From Salsipaludibacter sp963812245 (GTDB lineage Bacteria; Actinomycetota; Nitriliruptoria; Nitriliruptorales; Nitriliruptoraceae), in the NCBI GenBank assembly GCA_963812245.1, contig CAWEUK010000002.1:496001-560000 (forward strand): a stretch of 64,000 nucleotides of DNA, read 5' to 3'. Positions 57,519 through 64,000 of the stretch are shown here, in pieces (position 1 is the stretch's first letter; each line of letters starts with the position of its first letter). The position numbers and the translations under genes were made by a program. The notes under the pieces were generated by a model. That model made no database searches. It saw only the letters and a list, made by a program, of their open reading frames with translations, and was not told the DNA's origin.

Positions 57519-58816
57519 GCCTGGCCACCAGGCGCGCTGCGGTGATGAACCCGAGTCGACCTCGGGTGACACTCCTGTCTGCGCACACCTCCCCGCTGTC
57601 CCAGCCCGGGACCGGCGATGGTGGCGGCCTCAACGTCTATGTCCGGGAGGTGTCCACGCGGCTGGCACAGCGCGGCCACGACGTGCAGATCCTGACGCGA
57701 CGGACCAACGTCGAGGATCCCGCCACGATCGAACTGCCGTCAGGCGTGGTCGTTCGCCTGGTCGATGCCGGGCCGCCCGCACTGGTGCCCAAGCCCGACC
57801 TGCCGTCCATGCTGTGCTCCTTCGCGATGCAGGCACGACCACTGGTTCGGCCCGACGACGTCATCCACAGCCACTACTGGTTGTCGGGATGGGTGGCGCG
57901 ACGACTCTCGAAACACCTCGCGACGCCGTTCGTCCACACCTTCCACACCATCGGCGTCATGAAGAACCAGTCGCTGGCCCCCGGGGACGTGCCGGAGTCG
58001 CCGTTGCGCCTCGAGGCCGAGCGCCGGATCGCGACCGATGCCGCCCGGGTGTTGCCGCTGACGTGTGGCGAAGGCCGCCTCCTGCACCACCACTTCGGCC
58101 TGTCGGGGTCGCGGATCACGACGGTTCCCGCCGGTGTCGACGTGGACCTGTTCCATCCCGGGACCGACGCCATGGCGGGCAGCCATGGACCCGGCGACGA
58201 CGTGGGCCGGGACCACGCCCACCTCGCGGTCGACACCCAGGCTCCGATGGTCCTGTTCGTCGGTCGGCTCCAGCCGCTCAAGGGGCCCGACATCGCCATC
58301 GAGGCACTCGCCAGGCTTCGTCGCGACGTGCCCGACGCCCACCTGGTCGTGGTCGGCGGTGTCTCCGGCACGGGTGCCGGCGTCACCGGTCCCGATGAAC
58401 TGCGTGGCTTCGCCGCGTCGCTGGGCGTCGCGGACGCCGTGACCTTCGTGCCGGCGATGGACCAGCCACGACTCGCTGCCCTCTATCGCGCTGCGGCGGC
58501 CGTCGTGGTGCCGTCGCGCAGCGAGACGTTCGGGCTGGTTGCACTCGAGGCCCAGGCCTCGGCCACCCCGGTGGTGGCTGCCGACGTCGGCGGCCTGCAG
58601 TACGTGGTGCGCGACGGCGGGACGCTGGTGTCCGGTCACGATCCCGTCGACTACGCAGCGGCGCTCGCGCGGTACCTGCAGGACCCCGGCCTGGCCGCGC
58701 GCACCGGGGCCGCGGGGCGTGCCTGGGCGCTGGAGTCGTCATGGGACGCCACCGTTGACCGACTCGAGGCCGTGTATCGTGAGGTCGCCCCCAGCCGAGT
58801 GGCCGCCTGCGCCTGA
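57515..58816 (+). CDS. mshA: D-inositol-3-phosphate glycosyltransferase
   Basis: MshA transfers GlcNAc from UDP-GlcNAc to inositol-3-phosphate, the first committed step of mycothiol synthesis. The 433-residue GT4 protein has the MshA hallmark QPGTGDGGGLNVYV (residues 30-43), HSHYWLSGWVARRL, FVGRLQPLKGPDIAIEAL and the donor-site EX7E region in RSETFGLVALEAQASATPVVA. The ATG at 57515 overlaps the preceding stop; an in-frame ATG at 57545 is possible. Next to it is a YbjN-like gene, the same order as Rv0486-Rv0487. Confidence 0.92.
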   Translation: MSLATRRAAVMNPSRPRVTLLSAHTSPLSQPGTGDGGGLNVYVREVSTRLAQRGHDVQILTRRTNVEDPATIELPSGVVVRLVDAGPPALVPKPDLPSMLCSFAMQARPLVRPDDVIHSHYWLSGWVARRLSKHLATPFVHTFHTIGVMKNQSLAPGDVPESPLRLEAERRIATDAARVLPLTCGEGRLLHHHFGLSGSRITTVPAGVDVDLFHPGTDAMAGSHGPGDDVGRDHAHLAVDTQAPMVLFVGRLQPLKGPDIAIEALARLRRDVPDAHLVVVGGVSGTGAGVTGPDELRGFAASLGVADAVTFVPAMDQPRLAALYRAAAAVVVPSRSETFGLVALEAQASATPVVAADVGGLQYVVRDGGTLVSGHDPVDYAAALARYLQDPGLAARTGAAGRAWALESSWDATVDRLEAVYREVAPSRVAACA

Positions 58817-58881
58817 CACGGCCGACAGTCCTTCGCGATCGTCGTCGTTCGCGGTTGCGCCGAACCAGCCCAGGAGACGTC

Positions 58882-59364
58882 ATGGACGACGACATCGTCC
58901 GGCGTGCGGCCGACACCATCGGCGACACGTTGGCCGAGCTGGGCCTGGACGTGGACCACGTGGGGGAAGCGCAGTGGATGACGATGCTGTCGGGGGAGTG
59001 GAAGCGCACCATCCCGGTCCTGTTCACCATCGGTGATCGGTCGGTTCGGGTGACGTCGCTGCTCGCCGGTCGACCAGACGAGAACCACGGCGAGGTCCAC
59101 GCACTCCTCCTGCACCGCAACCAGGACACCGGTTGGGTGCACTTCGCCCTCGATGACGACGGCAATGTCGTCCTGACCGGTCGCATCCCCCACGCTGCGG
59201 TCTCCAGCGCCAGCATCGACGAACTGCTCGGGGAGGTGCTCGCGGTGTCGGACGCCACGTTCAACAGCGTGCTGCGTGCCGGCTTCGAGCACTACATCGA
59301 CGCCGAACAGCGCTGGCGGGCCGCCAATGACATGCCGCCCAATCCGGTCTCCACCCAGGGATGA
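58882..59364 (+). CDS. YbjN domain-containing protein
   Basis: This 160-residue protein has the YbjN-like (type III secretion chaperone-like) fold, found next to mshA in mycobacteria (Rv0487). Typical pieces are TLAELGLDVDHVGEAQWM, a RSVRVTSLLAG strand, HALLLHRNQDTGWVHFALDDDGNVVL, and the closing LGEVLAVSDATFNSVLRAGF. The function is unknown. AGGAG lies six bases before the ATG at 58882. Confidence 0.85.
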   Translation: MDDDIVRRAADTIGDTLAELGLDVDHVGEAQWMTMLSGEWKRTIPVLFTIGDRSVRVTSLLAGRPDENHGEVHALLLHRNQDTGWVHFALDDDGNVVLTGRIPHAAVSSASIDELLGEVLAVSDATFNSVLRAGFEHYIDAEQRWRAANDMPPNPVSTQG

Positions 59365-59425
59365 CGATCGCGGCCGTCGTCACGACCGACTGCACACCCA
59401 CCCGATGACGAACCAGGATCGTGCC

Positions 59426-60319
59426 ATGTCGACACCTGCCCACGCCCCCGGTGATGCCCCCGATGCCGGTGCTTCCCCCGACCCGTCGCCCGCCCCGACC
59501 GCCGGCACTGGCGACCTCGGCAGGGTGGCGATCATCGGTCTGGGCAGGATCGGGACCGCCATCGCCGCTGCCGTCAGGGGCAGCGATCGCATGGATCCCG
59601 ACCACCTCGTCGGTGCGGAACCCGACGCCGAGCGAAGTGCCCAGGTGGCCGCCGAGCTCGGGATCACCACGACGACCGAGAATCGGGAGGCCGTTGCCGG
59701 GGCAGACATCGTGGTTCTCGCGGTCAAGCCCCACCTGGTCGCCGGACTGGTCGGTGACGTCGCCGACGTGCTCGACGACGACACCCTCGTCGTGTCGGTC
59801 GCCGCCGGCATCCGTACCGACACGATCGAGGACGCGCTGGGCCGCGACCTCCCCGTGGTTCGGATCATGCCCAACACGCCGCTGCTGGTCGGTCACGGCA
59901 TGTCCGTCCTGACCCCGGGTACCCACGCTGGCGACGGCCACCTGGATCGGGCCGCGGCCCTGGTCGCAGGCGCCGGTGACGTGCGCGTGATCGACGAATC
60001 CCTGTTCGACGCCGTCACGGCGGTGTCCGGCTCGGGCCCTGCCTACGTCTTCGCACTGGCCGAGGCGATGATCGCCGGGGCACTCGAGCAGGGCCTGGAA
60101 CGTGAGGATGCCGTGGCGCTGGTCGAGCAGACCGTCGCGGGCGCCGGTGTGCTGTTGCGAGGCAGTGCCCATGGCGCCGCCCAACTGCGAGAGATGGTGT
60201 CGTCGCCGGGTGGGACGACGCTGGCCGGTCTCGAACGCCTGGATGCCCATGGGCTGCAGGCGGCGGTCGTCGACGCCATCGACGCAGCGACTCGACGTGG
60301 TCGCGAACTGGGATCGTGA
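59426..60319 (+). CDS. proC: pyrroline-5-carboxylate reductase
   Basis: ProC reduces pyrroline-5-carboxylate to proline with NAD(P)H. The 297-residue protein has a Rossmann motif VAIIGLGRIGTA (glycines at 38-43), LAVKPHLVAGLV, VVRIMPNTPLLVGHGM, and the C-terminal SGSGPAYVFALAEAM and MVSSPGGTTLAGLERLD signature. A Pro/Ala-rich N-terminal extension of about 30 residues precedes it. I prefer the ATG at 59426, which has an AGGA element upstream, to one at 59405. The order proC...BldC-like-epimerase-acyltransferase matches Rv0500-Rv0502. Confidence 0.94.
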   Translation: MSTPAHAPGDAPDAGASPDPSPAPTAGTGDLGRVAIIGLGRIGTAIAAAVRGSDRMDPDHLVGAEPDAERSAQVAAELGITTTTENREAVAGADIVVLAVKPHLVAGLVGDVADVLDDDTLVVSVAAGIRTDTIEDALGRDLPVVRIMPNTPLLVGHGMSVLTPGTHAGDGHLDRAAALVAGAGDVRVIDESLFDAVTAVSGSGPAYVFALAEAMIAGALEQGLEREDAVALVEQTVAGAGVLLRGSAHGAAQLREMVSSPGGTTLAGLERLDAHGLQAAVVDAIDAATRRGRELGS

Positions 60320-60359
60320 CACGTGGCTGGCGGCCACCACGACTGGGAAGACGCCGCCC

Positions 60360-60365
60360 TACAGT
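60360..60365 (+). promoter_or_regulatory. acuC: -10 box TACAGT before acuC
   Basis: TACAGT lies 25 bases before the acuC GTG. GGAGG follows it at the usual distance from the start codon. Confidence 0.35.
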
Positions 60366-60390
60366 GACCGCTGGTGTGAACGGAGGCCCG

Positions 60391-61554
60391 GTGTCCGAAG
60401 AGCGTGTCGGTCTGGTGTGGGACGACGAACTCGCTGGCTATGACTTCGGTGACGACCATCCGTTGTCGCCGATCCGGGTCGAACTGACCGTTGCCCTGAT
60501 GCGATCGATCGGGTTGCCGGACCGGCCCAACGTCATCGAGGTCTCGCCGGGTGAACTCGACGAGGACATCGTCCTGCGACGCCATCGCGCCGACTTCGTC
60601 GAGGCCGTGCGCCGTTCTTCGGCGGACCCGTCGATCATCCCCGACTGGAGCTACGGGCTGGGCCCGGGGGACACGCCGGCCTTCGCCGGCATGCACGAGG
60701 CCTCGATGAAGGTCTGTGCCGCCTCCCGGGAAGCCGCCCGCCTGGTCTGGTCGGGTGAGGTGGCCCACGCCTTCAACCCGGCCGGCGGTCTGCACCATGC
60801 GATGCCGGATCGCGCCGCCGGCTTCTGCATCTACAACGATCCGGCAATCGCGATCGACCACATGCTCGAACACGGTGCCGAGCGAATCGCCTACGTGGAT
60901 GTCGACGTGCACCACGGCGACGGGGTCGAGGTGATGTTCGCCGACGACCCACGGGTGCTCACCATCTCGCTGCACGAGTCGGGACGGTTCCTGTTCCCGG
61001 GCACCGGTGCCACCAGCGACATCGGTGGTGCCCGCGCGCTGGGTTCTGCCGTCAACGTGCCGTTGGCGCCGGGGACCTCGGGCAAGGTGTGGCTGGACGC
61101 CTTCGACCGTGTCGTCGAACCGGTGGTGCGTGCGTTCAATCCGGATGCCCTGGTCACCCAGCTGGGGTGCGACACCCACGTGACCGACCCGCTGGCCCAC
61201 CTGTCCCTGACGACGTCGGACTACGCCGACGTCTATGCGCGCCTGCATCGGCTCGCCCACGAGGCGGCGGACGGCAAGTGGGTGGCGCTGGGCGGTGGGG
61301 GCTACCAGTGGGTCAACGTCGTGCCCCGGGCGTGGACGATGGCCTTCAGCGAGATGGCCGGTGCCAGCCTGCCCATCGAGACCCCGATGCACTGGCGCGA
61401 GGAGGCCCAGCGTCGCACCAGCCAACGCGCGCCCGCGGCCTTCCTCGACTCCGACATCGAGGTTCCCGACCACCTCGACCGACGCGCCCGTGAGATGGCC
61501 CAGCGTGCGGCGGCCGAACTTCGCCAGCAGGTCTTCCCCCTCCACGGGCTCTAG
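60391..61554 (+). CDS. acuC: AcuC-like histone deacetylase family protein
   Basis: This 387-residue protein belongs to the class I histone-deacetylase-like family; AcuC-type members deacetylate acetyl-lysine proteins such as acetyl-CoA synthetase. Catalytic landmarks are GGLHHAMPDRAAGFCIYND (His pair), YVDVDVHHGDG with zinc-binding Asp/His, LHESGRFLFPGTG, and GGGGYQWVNVVPRAW with the catalytic Tyr region. The GTG at 60391 follows GGAGG. No acetyl-CoA synthetase or acetyltransferase partner is next to it. It stands between proC and a BldC-like gene. Confidence 0.92.
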   Translation: MSEERVGLVWDDELAGYDFGDDHPLSPIRVELTVALMRSIGLPDRPNVIEVSPGELDEDIVLRRHRADFVEAVRRSSADPSIIPDWSYGLGPGDTPAFAGMHEASMKVCAASREAARLVWSGEVAHAFNPAGGLHHAMPDRAAGFCIYNDPAIAIDHMLEHGAERIAYVDVDVHHGDGVEVMFADDPRVLTISLHESGRFLFPGTGATSDIGGARALGSAVNVPLAPGTSGKVWLDAFDRVVEPVVRAFNPDALVTQLGCDTHVTDPLAHLSLTTSDYADVYARLHRLAHEAADGKWVALGGGGYQWVNVVPRAWTMAFSEMAGASLPIETPMHWREEAQRRTSQRAPAAFLDSDIEVPDHLDRRAREMAQRAAAELRQQVFPLHGL

Positions 61555-61672
61555 CTGCTGGGACCTTGGGATTGCAGGCTTCGTGCCGTTTGCTGGCAGC
61601 GCACGGCCGTTGAGGAACCGACTGCGATGCCACCAATGTCGCCGACCCGCGGGCAGTGAACGGTCAAGTGGC

Positions 61673-61678
61673 TAGAGT
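61673..61678 (+). promoter_or_regulatory. -10 box TAGAGT before the BldC-like gene
   Basis: TAGAGT lies 62 bases before the ATG at 61741. No clear -35 element is visible. Confidence 0.32.
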
Positions 61679-61740
61679 GGGCGCGTAGCGGCCGCGGCCC
61701 ACCACCACCTGTTCACATGACGCACTGGGGAACCACCTTC

Positions 61741-61950
61741 ATGAATGCGCAACTCCTGACTGCCGGCGAGGTCGCCGATCTGCTCCGTGTCTCCACGATG
61801 ACGGTCTATCGCCTGATCCGTGGTGGTGAACTGAAGGCAGTTCGCGTCGGGAGGTCGTATCGGGTCCAGCAGGTCGACCTCGACGACTATCTCCAGGCCC
61901 AGGTGGTGGACCCCGCGACCGTTGACTTCGGGGATCTCGACCACGGCTGA
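61741..61950 (+). CDS. BldC/excisionase-type helix-turn-helix protein
   Basis: This 69-residue protein is a single MerR-like HTH: LLTAGEVADLLRVSTMTVYRLI, then the wing KAVRVGRSYRVQ. It corresponds by position and sequence to Rv0500A of mycobacteria, which lies between proC and an epimerase. The ATG at 61741 gives the family-typical start; an upstream in-frame ATG at 61717 lacks a ribosome site. The target is unknown. It is a paralogue of the protein at 5806-6036. Confidence 0.87.
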   Translation: MNAQLLTAGEVADLLRVSTMTVYRLIRGGELKAVRVGRSYRVQQVDLDDYLQAQVVDPATVDFGDLDHG

Positions 61951-62003
61951 CGCGCTCGCGTCCCAGGCCTGCACGTGATCGCCCGCAAGGGAAGACTCCG
62001 TAC

Positions 62004-63023
62004 ATGACGCCACGTCGGATCATGGTCACCGGCGTCGGGCGGCCGATGATCGCCCGGTTCGCCCGCCGCATGGCTGCGCACGACGACGTCGAGTTGGTCG
62101 TCGGTGTCGACACCGTGGCGCCCCCCCGGCCCGGCAAGGCCGAGTTCCTGCGCGCCGACATCGACAACCCGGTGGTCGGAGCGACGCTCGTCGACCGCCG
62201 GATCGACACGCTGGTCCATGCCGCGGTGCACTCGCAGGCCCGCGCCGCCGGTGGGCGTCGACGGCTCAAGGAACACAACGTCATCGGCACGATGCACCTG
62301 TTCGCCGAGGCCCAGCACGCACCTGACCTGCGCACCGTCATCCTCAAGTCGTCGACCGTGGTCTATGGCTCGTCGGCCAACGACCCGGCCCAGTTCACCG
62401 AACGCCACCCCAGCGATCGACGGGCCAGGGGATTCGGTCGCGACATGGTGGACGTCGAGGGCTACGCCGTCGGCCTGGCGCGCCGACGTGACGACCTCGA
62501 CGTCATGACGTTCCGATTCGCCAACTTCATCGGCGGTGCCGACGACGCCGCGTTGGCGGGGTTCTTCCGTCTGCCGGTGGTGCCCTCGGTCATGGGATGG
62601 GATCCGCGGTTGCAGTTCTGCCACGCCGACGATGCGGTCGCGGTCCTCACCCGAGCGGTGCTCGAACCGGTCGGCGGCACGTACAACGTCGCCGGACCCG
62701 GCACCCTCTACCTGAGCCAGGCCATCCGGCGGGCCGGTCGGGGCCATGCCTTCGTGCCCGGGCCGCTGGTCGAGGCCACGGCGTCGCTGTTGCAGCGCAC
62801 CGGACGTGTCGACATCCCCACCGACCAGTTGCCCTTCCTTCGATTCGGCCGCGTGGTCGACGTGACGAAGTTGGTCGAGCAGTTCGGCTACGTCCCCCGA
62901 TGGACCACCTCCGAGGCCTTCGATGCCTTCCTGGTTGCGCGTTCGTCACGCGGTCTGGGTCGGCGCGACCTCCTCGCGCTGGGTGCCCAGGTCCGCGAGC
63001 GCCTGTCCCGGCCGATGGCGTGA
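62004..63023 (+). CDS. NAD-dependent epimerase/SDR-like protein
   Basis: This 339-residue protein is an extended-SDR (epimerase/dehydratase-like) member matching the Rv0501 position. The nucleotide loop reads VTGVGRPMIARF, so the last Gly of the usual TGxxGxxG is replaced. The usual YxxxK catalytic pair is not obvious in FGRDMVDVEGY. It may therefore bind NAD without normal epimerase chemistry, or use altered residues. FANFIGG and NVAGPGTLYLSQAIRRAGR are typical. Its stop overlaps the next ATG (TGATG). Confidence 0.87.
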   Translation: MTPRRIMVTGVGRPMIARFARRMAAHDDVELVVGVDTVAPPRPGKAEFLRADIDNPVVGATLVDRRIDTLVHAAVHSQARAAGGRRRLKEHNVIGTMHLFAEAQHAPDLRTVILKSSTVVYGSSANDPAQFTERHPSDRRARGFGRDMVDVEGYAVGLARRRDDLDVMTFRFANFIGGADDAALAGFFRLPVVPSVMGWDPRLQFCHADDAVAVLTRAVLEPVGGTYNVAGPGTLYLSQAIRRAGRGHAFVPGPLVEATASLLQRTGRVDIPTDQLPFLRFGRVVDVTKLVEQFGYVPRWTTSEAFDAFLVARSSRGLGRRDLLALGAQVRERLSRPMA

Positions 63024-64000
63024 TGATGGCCAGTGCTGCCGGTGCCGACGCCCCACGCCAACGGTGTGGCGAACAGACCAGGGCCGGCCATCCATGTCGC
63101 AACTGGGCCGTGGCAGACGGGCGTTGCCGGGTCCACGCGCGCAAGGCCACCGGGTCGGACGCGACGCGACGACACGTCGAGTCATCTCCTGGTGCCGGCG
63201 ACGGTGACGCTGCGACCGCGACCAACGGTGCCCGTCCGGGCGGCGTTGGTCCGCGCCTGGCCAAGTGGTCCAGTGATCCGTCTGCCAGCCGCGGTGGGTT
63301 CCGCAGCCCCGACTTCCAGCCCGCCACCCATCGGCGTGCGCAGCGCGCCGATGCCCCGACCTCGAGTGGGTCGGGAACACAGCCCGTGACGCCGGTCGGG
63401 GGGTCGGCCGATGGGGAGCCCACCGCAGGGGCGCCCACCGCAGGAGCGCCCACCGCAGGGGCGCCCACGCCAGGGTCGGACGATCGTTCGGGTACCCGTG
63501 GGGCACGACCCGGATCGGGACGGGGCACAGGACAGGGGGTCGGACAGCGCACCGGAGGTGGGCAGCGAGGTCGATCATCCGGGTCCGAGTCCAGCGACCT
63601 GCTCGACGTGCTCGGCGCCGTGCTGCAGGGTGACCTCGGCCAGCACTTCGCCCAGGTCGGCGACTTCATGCGTCGCCGCTTCACCGGTGACTACGACGTC
63701 GACGACTTCGGTCTGGACGAGGACCTGATGCGCCACGTGCTGTTGCCACTGTTGCGGCCGCTGTACGACACGTGGTGGCGGGTCAGTTCATCGGACCGCG
63801 ACAACCTGCCTGACGGTGGGGCCCTGTTGGTGGCCAACCACGCCGGGACGCTCCCGTTCGACGGCATGATCCTGAACTACGACGTCCACGCGGCCACGGG
63901 GCGGTTCCTGCGTGAACTTGGCGCCAACCTGGTGTTCCAGACCCCGGTGGTCGGCCACTTCGGCCGCAAGAGCGGTGCCGTGCTGGCGTCGCATGCCGAT
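63023..64000 (+). CDS. PlsC-type acyltransferase with N-terminal Cys/His motif (partial)
   Basis: This frame continues past the right edge; 326 codons are seen. The N-terminus has a metal-knuckle-like motif, C-x9-C-x9-C-x2-H (Cys15, Cys25, Cys35, His38). About 150 Gly/Pro/Thr-rich residues follow, including PTAGA repeats. Then comes a lysophospholipid acyltransferase domain with NHAGTLPFD at 272-280, the PlsC catalytic H(x)4D motif (His273), and FGRKSGAV at the edge. It probably acylates lysophospholipid or a related acceptor at the membrane. Position matches Rv0502. The start at 63023 or 63026 overlaps the epimerase stop. Confidence 0.82.
   Translation, partial: MMASAAGADAPRQRCGEQTRAGHPCRNWAVADGRCRVHARKATGSDATRRHVESSPGAGDGDAATATNGARPGGVGPRLAKWSSDPSASRGGFRSPDFQPATHRRAQRADAPTSSGSGTQPVTPVGGSADGEPTAGAPTAGAPTAGAPTPGSDDRSGTRGARPGSGRGTGQGVGQRTGGGQRGRSSGSESSDLLDVLGAVLQGDLGQHFAQVGDFMRRRFTGDYDVDDFGLDEDLMRHVLLPLLRPLYDTWWRVSSSDRDNLPDGGALLVANHAGTLPFDGMILNYDVHAATGRFLRELGANLVFQTPVVGHFGRKSGAVLASHAD
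63419..63478 (+). repeat. PTAGA-coding tandem repeat
   Basis: A 15-base unit (CCCACCGCAGGGGCG and near copies) occurs three times and once diverged, in frame within the disordered linker of the acyltransferase. Confidence 0.65.

Overview
The window is GC-rich, gene-dense bacterial chromosome with frequent GTG/TTG starts. Several things point to an actinobacterium: two mycothiol biosynthesis genes (mshA, mshD), a CarD-type RNA polymerase-binding protein, DUF3039, a DUF2342 zincin, a homodimeric aceE, a GlnR-type regulator and TANNNT -10 boxes with leaderless starts. Gene order repeats several mycobacterial or actinobacterial neighbourhoods: zincin-tilS-hpt...ftsH-folE-folP-folB-folK; mshD beside a GlnR-like regulator; mshA-YbjN...proC-BldC-like-epimerase-acyltransferase. 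There is no mycolate, sporulation or mobile-element signature, so a deep-branching or non-mycolate lineage is plausible (inference). I see no rRNA, IS element, prophage or CRISPR.

Layout. 1-6 kb: DUF3039 protein, acyl-ACP desaturase, carD behind an ECF-type promoter, an RNB exoribonuclease, RarD-type transporter. 6-22.5 kb: the tRNA-modification/purine/FtsH/folate cluster (zincin, tilS, hpt, ftsH, folE, folP, folB, folK), broken up by a nitroreductase and by opposite-strand genes (small His-rich protein, ClC channel, acyl-CoA dehydrogenase, DUF1028 protein, amidohydrolase). 22.5-34 kb: short HelD-like ATPase, DEAD-box helicase, DUF4349 lipoprotein, second nitroreductase, transglutaminase-like protein, GlxA-type regulator with a candidate operator, DUF2203 protein, an ECF42-like sigma factor with its DGPF partner, and a frameshifted CPBP protease remnant. 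34-44.8 kb: aceE coupled to a small membrane protein and a cytochrome b561, old yellow enzyme, thymidine kinase, Eis-like acetyltransferase, CPBP protease, a two-component system and a small secreted protein. 44.9-45.3 kb: tRNA-Lys, -Asp and -Phe, all minus strand.

45.4-51.9 kb is a thiol/sulfur island: mshD, GlnR-like regulator, MoaD/ThiS protein, a small membrane protein, an HTH regulator fused to a cysteine-less TusA domain, DUF4395 protein, thioredoxin, YgfZ and the peroxiredoxin Bcp. The HTH-TusA gene has an unusual leader with a leaderless upstream frame, a strong hairpin and two Cys codons touching the start codon.

52-64 kb: a 1078-residue sulfotransferase-glycosyltransferase-beta-propeller fusion overlapping an unrecognised gene and divergent from an XRE regulator; then a FemAB-like acyltransferase overlapping mshA, a YbjN protein, proC, acuC, a BldC-like protein, an SDR epimerase, and a PlsC acyltransferase with an N-terminal Cys/His motif that runs off the right edge.

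The most novel-looking items are the three-domain fusion, the HTH-TusA gene with its leader, and the Cys/His-motif acyltransferase. Two of the convergent intergenic gaps hold 14-15 bp tandem repeats.
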